Below are positions 27,301-42,285 of a stretch of DNA of 64,000 bases, piece after piece. The DNA comes from Rapana venosa (taxonomy: Eukaryota > Mollusca > Gastropoda > Neogastropoda > Muricidae): assembly GCA_028751875.1 (NCBI GenBank), contig CM054140.1, positions 20,662,993-20,726,992 of the forward strand, given 5' to 3'. The notes beneath the pieces are model-generated. The model was not told the origin of the DNA. It saw only the letters and a list, made by a program, of their open reading frames with translations, and did not search any database. Numbering within the stretch: the first letter of the stretch is position 1; each line of letters opens with the position of its first letter. Made by a program: the position numbers and the translations under genes.

Positions 27301-30300
27301 ATTGCACTGGACCCCAGAGGAAGGAGAAAGAAAGGAAGACCAAAAGCAACGTGGAGAAGAACTGTAGAAAGTGAGATGAAGGCCATGCAGCACTCTTGGG
27401 GATCAGTGACTAGGTTGGCCCAGAATAGGCAGGAGTGGAAGCGCTTTGTTGCTGCCCTACACACCGCTGGGTGTAATGGCTAATGATGATGATGATGATA
27501 ACATATCTTGCCCAATAACATGACACATCTTACCCATTAAAGAACATGATACTAAGCTGTTCAGGTGATGTTTGCCCTTTTATTTGATTTCTCATTCTCA
27601 AAATATCAAAACTATAAAAAATAAAAGAAAGGGGGGGGGGGGAATAAAAATATACAGTGTTTCACTCTGAAACGCTACAACACAAGAATAAATGATGGCA
27701 TACATAAGAAGCACAACACAACAGCACCTAGTGCACATCACTGTTTGCAAAATCAGTATCTGCCAGAGAAAAACAGTACAGACCGCAGGAAAAATAACCA
27801 GGAAAACTTTAGTCAAAATTGTATGAAAAAAGGGTATTTGATCAGAAAAGCAATAAAAATCCAAGAAATACATACATGAAAGAAATGAAACAGAAACCTG
27901 ACGAACAAACACAGAAAAGTATAGCTGACTATTATTCTCTAAAATACCTGTAGAGAATGGCGATGACCACGATGATAACCAAGATCACCAGAAAAGCTCC
28001 AACAGCTGCAGCGATGCCCACAGTCCATCCCGCTGCTGCTTCTGTCGTTCTGATCATTGCTGCCCCAATAATAATAATAATAATAATAATGTATGGAATT
28101 TATATACCACACATCAAATCAATCAGAGAGCAGTCTATGATCATATGACTTAATAGTCGCTGCATACAAAGCACATCCATCCTCCAAAATGACTCAAAAT
28201 CCTTTCAGCTTAGACTTAAAACTGATGCACATTTCTTTGACATATCCTAAGTAATGAGTGCCCAGGAGACCAGACATCAATGGTAAACAAGGTTCCCAGC
28301 TTGGTAGTACAAAGACATATTAGAAATTATTTCATAGTAAAGACAATCAACAATAATGTGAACAAAACTGGCTGTAAAATACAGAAACACAATCAATAAG
28401 TTACAATCATACCAACAACAAAACTGGCTGTAAAATACAGAAACACAATCGATAAGTTACAATCATACCAACTGAACAAAACTGGCTGTAAAATACAGGA
28501 AACACAATCGATAAGTTACAATCATACCAACTGAACAAAACTGGCTGTAAAATACAGAAACACAATCGATAAGTTACAATCATACCAACTGAACAAAACT
28601 GGCTGTAAAATACAGAAACACAATCAATAAGTTACAATCATACCAAATGAACAAAACTGGCTGTAAAATACAGGAACACAATCGATAAGTTACAATCATA
28701 CCAACTGAACAAAATTGGCTGTAAAATACAGAAACACAATCGATAAGTTACAATCATACCAACTGAACAAAACTGGCTGTAAAATACAGGAACACAATCG
28801 ATAAGTTACAATCATACCAACTGAACAAAACTGGCTGTAAAATACAGGAACACAATCGATAAGTTACAATCATACCAACTCAACAAAACTGGCTGTAAAA
28901 TACAGGAACACAATCGATAAGTTACAATCATACCAACTCAACAAAACTGGCTGTAAAATACAGAAACACAATCAATAAGTTACAATCATACCAACTGAAC
29001 AAAACTGGCTGTAAAATACAGAAACACAATCAATAAGTTACAATCATACCAACTGAACAAAACTGGCTGTAAAATACAGGAACACAATCAATAAGTTACA
29101 ATCATACCAACTGAACAAAACTGGCTGTAAAATACAGAAACACAATCAATAAGTTACAATCATACCAAATGAACAAAACTGGCTGTAAAATACAGGAACA
29201 CAATCGATAAGTTACAATCATACCAACTGAACAAAATTGGCTGTAAAATACAGAAACACAATCAATAAGTTACAATCAAACCAACTCAACAAAACTGGCT
29301 GTAAAATACAGAAACACAATCAATAAGTTACAATCATACCAACTGAACAAAACTGGCTGTAAAATACAGGAACACAATCGATAAGTTACAATCATACCAA
29401 CTCAACAAAACTGGCTGTAAAATACAGAAACACAATCGATAAGTTACAATCATACCAACTGAACAAAACTGGCTGTAAAATACAGGAACACAATCGATAA
29501 GTTACAATCATACCAACTCGACATTTTTTACAGTTGTAAATAAGTGGATGGCACTGTTATCATGCCAATGCACTAAAGAACAGCCACACTTTTCTACAAA
29601 TGAACCTGCCATAACTTTAACCCTTGCACTGCTGATGTTGCATAATTGTGACACCCTGGCTGAGCACTTATGTTGCATTAATGCGACGAGGGCAGGGTCC
29701 GATACCTTCTGACCCACTGCTCTTTGTTTTGGGAGTTAGGAAAGGCCATCTATCATTCACAAGACACGGGACCACCACAGCTATTTTTACAGGCCATTTT
29801 TGTTTACATAGCATGTGAAGTTGGTAGATGTGATTTTTATGTAGTCTGTGTAAAATCAGCTACTGCCTGGAACTGATGTATAACAGATCGGTTTGCAGTG
29901 AAAGGTTTAAACATCATGTAATACATCCCACTATGATATAGTACTAAACAATATGATACAGTACAGTACAGTACAGTACAACAGAGTAAAATAAAACACA
30001 ACCTGACATAACACCAACCTGTGCGACAGGTGTGTCCGGTGTAGCCATCAGCACAGCCATACAGGCAGTAGCCATACGCCTTGTCACAGGTCGTGTTGTC
30101 CTTGCATGACCCACACTTCTCTGTACACCCCTCCCCGTAAAACTGATCCGGGCACACTGTAACAGTTGAACAGACATGTCGAACAATTTATTTTTTGCCT
30201 TTATTCACATGGCTTTCTTCACTAACTTTTTCCTTCGCGTTGCCTGGGTTATGTTGTGAGACCAGATCTTCTGAGGAATTCAGCAGTTGCCTGCAGGTCA

Positions 30301-33300
30301 TCCACCGTGCCGTACAGTTTCTGCTCCAGAGGCGTGTGTACTAACAAGTATCCATCTTTCTTCTTGTCAATTTTTTGTGTGTGTTTGTTTCTCGGCTTGA
30401 GCTCTGAGGTTCACTAATGGTGAGACTTTTGCATATGCGATCGTTTTTTCCCCCCACCATTTCGATAGCAGTGATTCGACTTCAGGGATTGCTTCTTTTT
30501 GCTTGACATTGCTGTTCACAGTTCTTCCTCCTTTTCATTATGCGCGAATACCATCTACTGCAAAGTCCATTCTGACTCTTTTCTGTAGACCTGAATTCTG
30601 CGCAGTCCTTTTTGTCTACTTGATTTAAGACATGTGATAAGTTGGTTGTTTTGTGTTGTTTGTTTGGTGTGGGTTTTTTTGGGGGGAAGGGTTGGGGGAG
30701 GTTCCACAAAATGTGACAGTTTAAAATTTTTTTCAGTACTGAGCTTCTTTTGCAGTCTTCATGCAATACACACCAAGCTGCCCTTGCATAAAAGGGTAGA
30801 AACCGAATGCAGACCAAACAGGAGGTCTTTTACAGACACATATGCGCACACACACACACACTTTTAAAAAAATCCTCATGATATAAACGCACACACATAC
30901 AGATGTGCGCACGCGCGTACGTGCACACACACACCCACACTCACCCACCCACCTGATCACACACACACACACACACACACATACACACACACAGAGGAAA
31001 CAGAAAACCAGCTAAAGAAAGCAGCAGAAAGCAACCTGTGCCTGCCCCACAAGACAGACCCTGACCTTTATCGCAGCCCTCCCCGTAATAGCCTGCCTTG
31101 CAGCCCCGGTCACATCTGCCTGTCTCGTGATGGCAGCTTTCTCCATCTTTGCAGTAGCCACAGCGCTCAGAGCAGTGCAGGCCAAACTTCAGTCTGTCAC
31201 ACTCTGCAGCATAGCAATACACCGACAATGTCACTTCAGCTAGGACAACAAAAAACAATCATGACAACTTAAAACATTGTGACAACTAAAACAATCATTA
31301 TGATTTTTAAAAACCTCAATCATCATGACAACCAAAACAATCATTATGACAACCAAAACAATCACTATGACAACAAAAGCAATCATGATAACAAAATCAT
31401 TATGACAACAAAAGCAATCATTATGACAGCTAAAACAATCATTATGACAACAAAAACAATCATTATGACAATAAAAACAATCATTATGACAACCACAGCA
31501 ACAAAAGCAATCATTATGACAACTAAAACAATCATTATGACAACTAAAACCAATTATTTATTTAAGCACATACACATGCACACACATACAGATTCTCACA
31601 CACACACACACGCACATAATCTTACATACATATGCATGCACACACACTCACTCATTCACACACTTCTCACACACACACTTGCTTTCTCTCTCATTCACAC
31701 ACCCACACACAAATGCATGCACGCACGCATGCATGCATGCACACACACAAACACTCTCACACTCACTTCACATACACACTCTCACACACACACAAGCACT
31801 CTTCCTCTCTCTCTCTCACACACACACCCAAACACACTCAACACCAAGCACCCCACACCCTCTCCCTCCTCTGATCTCCCCCCCCCCCTCCCCTGCCCCT
31901 ACACACATGCACATTCTATCAGAATCGCTGACAACACACTCACTCACCAGTTTTACAGGTAGGGTCGGTGGTGTCATAGCCGGGGGCACAGCCATTGAGG
32001 CACTTGCCCGTCATGGGGTCACACGTGTCCCCGTTCTTGCATTTCCCACAGAAAAATGCGCAGTTTCGACCAAACCGCCTGGGCTTGCACTCTGAAAACA
32101 TGAGTCCATGAAATAGGTTAGCTAACAGGAATAATGAATGATAAAAGGTTGTGGTCTTTGAAATCATGTAATGATTAAAAAGAAAGAAAAGAAAATGTCA
32201 TGGTTCTACAACTTTTTTGCTGTTGTTCTTATTTCTAAATCATGAGTTTTCCAGTGTCTATTAATGGGAGAGGAAAAGCGATAATGATAAGTGCTGTGAT
32301 TTGTTTGCTTTACAAAATTTAGCGCTATATAGATTCTTTTTTAAAAATTTTATTCTAACTGAAATAATCTAAAATGACAAATGAATGTATTGCTTCCTTC
32401 TATTTTCTTCTTACTTTCAGTTCCTGCTTGTTTAAGCACATGTCAGTCAAAAAGTACAACAACAACAACAACAACGATGATGATGATGATGATTCTAATA
32501 CTGATGATGATTATGATGATGATGATGATTATGATGATGATGAAAAAGTAGAATTTTTGTGCTCTTATTCGATTCTCCTTTTCTACTGCCAAAGCACAAA
32601 AATATACCATATCGTATATCATGCAAAAATGCATTATTAACTACAATATTGAAAAAAAAAAAGAAGGAAATTCTACACGAAAGAATTGTTTTTCTTTTTG
32701 ATCAGTGATATGCAAACAGGCTGACAGACAGATTGAAAGACAGACAGACACACATACTCTTACATGCATGCATACACACACACACACTTACAGCACACAC
32801 ATACACATACACACACACACTAACAACACACACACACACACTTATAACACACACACACATACACACAGGCACACACACACACACAAACTTACAACACACA
32901 CAACACACACACACTCTGCCTCCCCAACAGTATCACTCACTGTCAGAACAGAAGTATCCAGAGTAGCCCTGCCGACAGCCACTGAGACATTCCCCTGTTT
33001 CTGGATTGCAGTCCTTGTTGTGACAGTTTTTGCACATCTGCTGACAGCCCAGGCCATACTGACCCTTCTTACAACCTACACAACACACACATAGCTATAT
33101 CATAGGTTGCTGGGTTTGGTTCTTTTTTTTTTACATATAGCAAAACCACAGTTGTATTATAAACAGCTGCTTTTTTCTCATACTGCAGAACAAGTTTTAC
33201 TCAAGTGCAGACCAAACAAAGAAAAATAAACAAAGAAAAGAAAAAATCAAAGGATGACAATTGTCAGTAAATTTTAAAAAGAATTTTTTTTTTAAGTTAT

Positions 33301-36300
33301 AGAAGTCCTTGTTTTCCACAAGCTGCAAAACACAGTTATATATTTTTCCTTGGACACACACCTTACACAAAAACCTTCCATGCATCAAGCTTCCTTTCAG
33401 CGAAGTTACTTCCCTGCCTGCCTTTAATCCATGCATTCTTTTCATTATACAAAACTCATCAGCCATGATTTTTCTTTTAGACGGAACTATAAGACTAACA
33501 AAAACGGGGGACAGGACAGTCTGGTGGTTAGAGTGCTGCGTTCACAATCTGACAGCTCAAGATCAATCCCAGGTTTCAGCTACTACCATTTCACTATCTG
33601 ACAGCTCAAGATCAATCCCAGGTTTCAGCTACTACCATTTCACGATCTGACGGCTCAAGATCAATCCCAGGTTTCAGCTACTACCATTTCACGATCTGAC
33701 GGCTCAAGATCAATCCCAGGTTTCAGCTACTACCATTTCACGATCTGACGGCTCAAGATCAATCCCAGGTTTCAGCTACTACCATTTCACGATCTGACAG
33801 CTCAAGATCAATCCCAGGTTTCAGCTACTACCATTTCACGATCTGACGGCTCAAGATCAATCCCAGGTTTCAGCTACTACCATTTTAAAGGGATTTTTCC
33901 CCAGGAGTTAACATCAGTGCCAACTCCACTTCCCCAAAAGTCTGTTGGATGAGACTATAGACCAAGATCCTGCGTGCGAATGCACGCAGAACATTTTGCA
34001 CACATGTTAAAACCTATTCTGCCTTTTGAAAGAATTGGCCATTGTGTGCTGGTGGGAGTGGATGAAGAAAATTTTTTTAAAAACACACATGCACACTTAT
34101 GCTGTGTTTAGTTGCGAACACACAGAGAACATTTCGCACACATGTTACAACATGTTCTGCCTTTCATAAGAGTAAGCCATTGTGTGCCAGAGGAAGTGGA
34201 CGACAACATTTTTGAAAAAAAGAACCACACGCACACTCATGTCATGTTTAGACATCATCATCCCTGAAGTCAGAATGCGGCTACCTTCATGGTGGACAAA
34301 AATGGTCACGTATGCAACATCTCACCTTTGGTGAACCTAGGAGCTCTAGCTGAGGAACAACAAAAAACCCACAAAAACCTCAAAACTCTTCAGCCGAGGA
34401 AAAACAACAACAATGACAACAAAACCCCAACAAAAACTCCCCAAAACTCTACAGCTTGTGATTCTCTACAGCCAGAACTGACCAGACACCAACAGCGGCT
34501 CACCTGTCTGGCAGCTGCTGCCCACCCATCCCGGTGCACAGCCTGACTGGCACTGACCGCTGTTGGAGTCGCACACCTCTATCTCGTTCTTGCAGTGACA
34601 CTGCTTCCCGCAGTTCTCCCCGAACAGATACTTGGGGCATTCTGGGGTACCAGAGGGAAAAGCACAAGTCTTGTCACAGGGATCATGACAATCACAGTAG
34701 ACATCGATTCATCTCAATCCATGATCTATTTGAATTTACAGGACTTTAAGAGACAGGAAAAAACAGAGGTAGAGACAGGGAGAGAGACGAAGGAAAGAAA
34801 GTGTGAGTGTGTGTGTGTGTTTTTGTGTGTATGTGTGTGTGTGTATACATGCATGCTATACATGCATGCACATACATGTGTAAGTGTGTGTACATGTAAA
34901 TAAAAAAACACACCAAAAAAGCGGAAACTACATATATACATATATTTACACTATGTCTGTAAAATGCATATGTGCATGCATTTCCATGACATATTTACTG
35001 AATGGAAACAGTTTTCTATGCGTACCATACAACAAAGAGAAACAGTTTCTGCAAGTTCATCTGCCTAAAGTTACTCTCAGTTTGACTCCCAACATCCTGT
35101 GATAAGAAGACACTCATCCCAGTCCTATCCGTCAGACTGACAGCCTGCATCAAGTTATACCAGTGAGACTCCAGAAGAGCTTACATTTTGATTCAGCTGC
35201 TCTATTTTAAGAGAGAAAAAAAGGGGTTGGGGTGTGGGGATGTTCTCCGATACTGCAGCACGCATTGCTAACCATCCTACTGTCCAGAGTGCTGGACTAT
35301 AAGAATAAGCAAGGCAGTAGGAGTTTGATTCTACAATAAAAGAAAAAAAAGAAAAAGAATGTTTTTCTTTTTAGTCTACTTTGAATTTAACAATGAGCTA
35401 AGTGTGCTGTAGGGTTCCATGAGAAGACCAGAACCACATAACCAAAGTGTCATCCACTAAACAGATCATATAAACTCTAGCATCCCCAAAGTCAGAATGC
35501 AGCTACCTAAATGGGGGGGGGGGGGGGGGGGGGCAACAGTTCCACACAAACTGCAGTAAACCTAATAAGTTTTAGCATATGGGATGTCCCCCCACCCCCC
35601 CCCCCCATCCCCAACTTTAGCAATGTTGCTCAAACTATCTAACCAACACTCTCTCTATATAAATACATCTCCCATGCCTGGGTATTGCATCTCAGCAATA
35701 ACTGTCACCAGCTCAATGGATGGTGTCCTGCACAGTGTTTTATCGTAACAGGCTTTATTGATCCTCCCTGAATAGACTTGGCAGCAGTGCATGCCTTCTT
35801 CAGGGTGGCGGTGTCAAACTGGACTATCATCGACAGTTCCCTGCGGGATTGAGGGCGTTAATGGGCAGCAGGACAGGCTAGGGTGTCCCTATGAATGCTG
35901 AAGTTAAGATGAACAGCAGGGAAGTTACAGCACTGAGACGTCTCACAGAAGATAACACTGGGAGAAAAACAACTTGCAGGTAGTGTTATAATGTAATATA
36001 TATTACAAATTTCTAAAATTGAAAACAGAATTATTTTCTTTAGCTGTCCCTGCCAAGCTTTTATATTTTACTAGTAAACAGCTTATATACTGCTTCCCTA
36101 AGTCTATTTCTGACAAATTATAAAAGTTGTCGTGAATAGCACAAATTAATGTTAACTCTATCAGTGGCCTGATTCCAAAAACTTACCACACATGGTCAAG
36201 TTGCACCTCTCATAAGACCTGTCCTCTCCGTCTGTACTGTTTGTGGTATCCACATAACACCAAGGGTGAAAAGCATAGCCAGACAGATGAGGTAATTTGG

Positions 36301-39300
36301 GATTGCGGCAGTAGTTTTTTCGGATCATCACCAGGAAGAAAGTCGGCTGAGCTATAATCCCATCGAAGACATTCATGTCCAGACTCCGTAGTGCTCATGG
36401 TCCCAGTATAGGTTCGACCCACGGGATCATATATACAGCTTTTTTCTGAACAGTAAAAAAATAAAAAAAATAACATGACAAAACCTGAAAATGAAGTAAT
36501 AACCCCCCCCCAAATCTTTAGTACAAATATCTTAAGTAAAAAATGAAAATTACAAATCTGTTGTACGAATATCTTAAGTAAATCATGAAAAAATACAAAT
36601 CTGTTTTACAAATACATTAAGGAATCCAGGGTAACTACTTTGAGCAATCTTTCAATTTTCTTATAGATCCCTCATAAGACAGAAAGTTTCTGAGAATAGA
36701 ACTGGTGGCTGTATACATCTTGAAGCCAGAGGGGAGGGGGTTGAGAGCAGATTAGCCCACTGATTAGAGCACTGAGCCATAATCTAAGAGTACCTGAGGG
36801 CACAGATTCCAGTCTCCACTGATGAGCCCCTTCAAGAGATTCTTCCCCTGCAGTTAACATTGGTACCGATTCTATCTATCTCAAAGCCCCAATGAAACTT
36901 TAAACTAAGATCCTACACGGAAACACACAGACAATGTTTTCCCACACAACAAAACCCCACATAACTTTTGCAGAAGAAAAGGTCAGCCATGGTCAGTAGT
37001 ATGAAAGACAAAAACATACCCAGCATGCACCCAAATAGCTGGGGAGGGATGGGATCCACCTGGTTCAACCTCCCAAGGCACACAGAATGAAAAATTCAGT
37101 GCAGTGTATGACTTAATCCTTAATTAAAGAGTTAAGAAAGAAGAGAAGTTACATGGTCAAGTCCCATCTCTTGAACACTGGGCTTGACTTCTGATTTGTA
37201 CGTTAAAGGTGTTACTTGATAGATGTTGGTTTTAATTTAATACAAAGTCTTAATTGTGTTGTAAAAAAAAAATCCAACCTCTAAAGGAGTTTCCAAAATC
37301 TACATTCCTCTTTGATAGATAATATCTGAATGATTACTGGAACATTATAGCAAAGCCTACTATAGCTTGCATACCTAAAGAGAAATATTTGTTCTTCTAT
37401 TTGGTAAAAGTCATGCAAAAATTTATTTTCAATATTTGATTATTTTTTTAAAAAACCAACAACATGGAAAGAGCTTTATATATACTACTGTGTTATCACT
37501 GATGGCTTTGGCTTGCAGAAAGATATTCTTTGTTTCCACTTTCTTTAAAGTGGGGTGGGGAATGGGGGGGAATCACAGTTTGTTTGTTTTTTTAACCTAT
37601 TTCAAACAACCAGTCGTTAATTTTTTTTTTATTCTATGTAATTAACTCTGCTTCAACTGAACATATTACACTACCATTAAACCCCCCCCCCCCAGTAAAT
37701 TACATTGCGATTTTCAATCATAACTTTACACACCTTACAACCTGACACTAATTAACTGGCAATATCCACAGCTTGGATAGAGTGCATGTACAAAAAAAAA
37801 TATATATATATACTTTTGGGGGGGTCCTCAGAAATGGTGAGATTTTGTGTATGCAGCCAGTTTTGCCCATCATCAAAGTGGCCACATTCCAACTTAGGGG
37901 ATGAAAAATATATAAAATAAATGTTTAACATGAAGCAATTTGCACATTTTCCCCTGGAGAACAAATGGATCATCAATACAGCATAAAGTTAAAAACACTT
38001 ATTTCCCCAGAATGAAAAGAATGTTTGAACTGCTATGTTCAAAGCTGAATCTCTAATCTTACAGTACGTTCTTGATTCTCACAACAACAATAATAACAAA
38101 AGAGCATGTGATGAAGGAAGTATACAAACAGTCTAGACATACATCAGAGAGTGAAAACAACAATCCTGATAGCAGCTTTCTAAACAGTTCTCTTTGCTTC
38201 TCTATAGTATATCAGTAAATGAATATATTCACTGATATTGCAAATCACCATCATCATATTTTCTTTTTCATCTTCTCCTCATCCTTTTTGTCTCCCCTTC
38301 TTCTTCTTGCAGTCTTCGTCGTCTTCTTGTGTTCTCCTTCTCATCCTCCACCCATACTTCTTCTTGCACACGTTAAATCCTGTTCCGCTTTTCGAAAGAG
38401 TAGGCCATTGTGTGCCGGTGGGAACAGATGACAAAATTTACAAAACCGCATACACAGGGGACTGGATGTAAAAAAACACATGAGTGCTTATTCCATTATC
38501 CTCGATATAAAAAATAGGTAATCTGAGCGCTTTGATTTGTTGCTTTACAAGATTCAGCGCTATATAAATTCCATACATATTATTATTATTATTATTATAA
38601 TGTTACACACACACACACACACACATACATACACATTATATATAATGATAGATGTTCTGCTATCCCTGCCTTCTAGTTGCTTAAAAATAAAAAACCCTTT
38701 TAAAATGAATCCCTTACCTATGTCCTGTACAGGTTCATGTAATATTGTAATACTTCACATAGGTCTATTTGTGACAGTTCTAGCAAAAACTTACTGAAGA
38801 GGCAATGAGGTCCATAGCTGTCACCATTGCATCCTTTTTCGCACTGTCCTGTCACCTCATCACATCTGCTGTTGCTGCCTGTTTTGCAGCGACACTCCAC
38901 ATTACATTTCCAACCAAACTTTCCTGGTGGGCAACCTGAAATCACATTGTTCATGACAAGATAAAGCATATGCATAGATTCTCACTGGGGCTTGATTTAC
39001 ATGCATTATTTGGGTGAATGGTTAAACAATAACTCAGATGAATATGTTGCTGTTGCTATTATTGTTGTTGTGTGTTCCCCAGCTTTATACCCTGGGGGTC
39101 ACTCAGAACATGCATTCTGACTCACTCATCCCACCTGGGAATCACTGTGAGATAGGAAGTAGACCGGATGAGAAGTCTGCGTGCATATCATGGCTCTTTT
39201 CAAGCACCTTGCTATATAAGCAGCCATACTCTGACCTTAGAGGATTTTTTCTCCTTTTTTTGTCAAAGGAGAGTGCATGTTGTTATGCTAAGAGCTTGTC

Positions 39301-42239
39301 ATGTATGAACTGGTGGTGGCAATCTGAACACAACTTACAACATAACATTAACATTTTAGTGTAGGCCTTGGCAATTAGCTAACATCAATAACTGACACAG
39401 CTTTTGGCCTGAGCCAGAGATAAATTATCTTCTTCCCTCTCTTCTCTGGGTTCTCTTATTGAGTGGGGTGTGTAGTGTTTAGTCCTCTCCTGAGCTTTGT
39501 AACCCTGCAGGTCTACTCACTGGCTTCAGCAGACACATTCTGACTTCAGAGCAACTATTTTCTTTTGTTTCGGCTGCATGCTGGGTATGTTTGTATTTCT
39601 ATGTTTAAACAAGTAAACCCACATAAACTGACATGAAGTATGGGTTCTTTAACACACATATATATAATACATGCAAATTTGATCTTCTGCATGTGTAAAC
39701 ATGTATATGTATACATGCATGAAGGGAATTAAGGTACTGGCAGGTCTGCACTTTAAGTTGACTTGGAACATCTTAAATTGCTGCTGAAATTTGAACTCAT
39801 GATTTGATTGCATAGTTTTAAGCAAAATTTTTATCATCCCCTTTTACCAGTGGTAAAGAGATCAGTTTCCCAATCAAACTAAAGCTCTACAAAGCCCTAA
39901 TTCAGACTATCCTGCTGTACGGAAGTGAAACCTGGACATTGACTGCTGAAACAGCAAAGCGAATCCAGTCATTTGAAACAAAATGCCATAGAAAACTGCT
40001 GGGCATATCCTGGAGAAAACGAAAGACCAATGAATTTGTCAAAAGTCAAATAACACAGCTGGCAGGTCCACAGGAACCCCTTCTCACCATCGTCAAGAAG
40101 AAAAAGCTGACATGGTTCGGCCACGTCACCCGCCACAACACTCTGCCAAAAACAGTACTGCAGGGAACACTCGAAGGTGGCAGAAAGAGGGGAAGACAGA
40201 ACAAGTCATGGATAGACAACATCAGAGAATGGACCAGGATGAATGACTCGGCACTACTGCGCAGAGCCGAGGACCGAGATGGATGGAGGAGGCTTACCAC
40301 GGCATCGTCTTTCGTGTCTCCTCCACGACCGCCAAGGTCACGGGACTGATGATGATGAACTCCACCTCAGCCACTTTCAGTAAGGATATGAAACCAAAGG
40401 AGTCGCCTTAGCTTGTAGATCTGTGAGAGCTTACCAGTTTGCAATTATTCTCTATGGAGGACCTGGAAAACGCTGGATATTTCTCTTATGCCCAGTGATC
40501 AAATAATCATCTATAAACTTCTGCAGCACAGCCCATGCTGGTTCTTGCCGCTATGCTTCTATGTTTAGACTTCAACTACAAACTGCCCCATGACAGGAAA
40601 AGGCACCATTACCATGGCAGGATTTTTCTTTACTCAGCCTGTAATTCAGTTGTCCAATTCACGCTATGCTTGTATCAAGAGTACTGAGTGGCAAAACCAA
40701 TCACCGTCCAGTGTCAGTGTTTAATTGTAGGTAATCATCATCCCCCTCCAAAATGCCAGGTTGGCTCACACTAACAGCTGTTACTGAGCATACTATGGGT
40801 GTGGCACCAGAGGGAGAACCCAGTTAAACAAGCTTGCAGAGGTCGGGACAGCCTAGTGGTTAGAGCATTGGGCTCACCATCTGATGACCCAGGTTCGGGT
40901 GACCACTGAAATGAGTGATCATGGGGATTTTTCCCTTGACGTTAGCACCAGTACCGACCCCACTCCCCCAAAAGCCTTTCGGGCAAGACTACAGATTGAG
41001 GTCCTGAATACAAATGCATGCAAAACATTATGCAGACATGTTAAACCCATTTCATCTTTTGGAAGAGTAGGCCACAGCATACCAGTAGGAACAGATGACA
41101 AAAGTTTGCACAATGGCGTCGAGTTAGACATCATTCCTGAAGCTAAAATATGGCTACCTCAATCAGTCACAAGTGGGCAAATGGTTGCATTATATGAAGA
41201 ATATCTATTACCTTTAGTGAACCTCAGAACCAATGAACGACCCCCACCCCCACCCCTCACACACACACAAAATCTTGCATGTATGTATACAGTGCCAGAT
41301 GAAAATGACTTTCTGATTCTTTTTTCACTTTGCTCTTTTTAATAATTTTATTAATTTGTTGGCTACTGTCTTATTTTCTGTAATAAACCTGTCCTGCTGT
41401 TTCTATGCTGGTCATTCTGATCTCGCTACTCCAGCCACACCCAAGCTCATCATGTTATACTCTGAGTCAGTGAGTGTCAGGAGCTCACAACAAGCTTGTC
41501 AACTGATAATAGGCCCCTGTGGGGCCATCGGCTGGAAGGGCCCTTCAATGCTGCTGGGAAACTTTGGTGGTGTTCAATGGTGCTTCTTCTGATCCAACAC
41601 TGTCTACAAAAGCCCCTTACTGATAGCAATACCATTCAGATTAGACTGCGAAACCTTACTGAATGAAATGATAAAAAAAGTGAAATGCCTACCTGAAGAA
41701 GTAACCACCACAACACCCCACCAACAACTGTCTGCCATGAATTTTTTTAACCTTTTTTTTTCAAGGATCTGGAATAATCACTCATGTGCTTTTTTACATT
41801 GACTGCTCCAGTCCCCATATGTATGTCTTGGCAATTTTGTTATAATAATAATAATAATAATAATGTATGGAATATATATAGCACTTGTAATCTTGTTATC
41901 CGTTCCCACCAGCACACAATGGCCTATTACTCTTCCAAAAAGTAGAACAGGTTTCAACATGTGCGCAAGATGCGCTGCATGTGTTCGCACATGGGACCTC
42001 AGTTTACAATCTGATCCAAAAGATTGACTTGAACTAAAGATAGTTGTGGAAATGTATACATGGGAAACTAACACTGAGGTCACCATAAGACCAGAGCAAC
42101 AGGAGCCACCACATCATCAGGAATGATTTTCTTTCACAGTATGTTTGATGGTGATTAGGATGATATCATTACTATAATGATGCTATGAAAGAGTTCTGTG
42201 GTGATTCACCAATCATGAGATTTTTGTGCATGTGACTGT

Positions 42240-42285
<46 letters not shown>

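Noticed and set aside
31279..31962. 227-codon plus-strand frame, Thr/His-rich
   Set aside because: It reads through an 18-bp minisatellite and CA/CT repeats, and has no start context or homologous motif.
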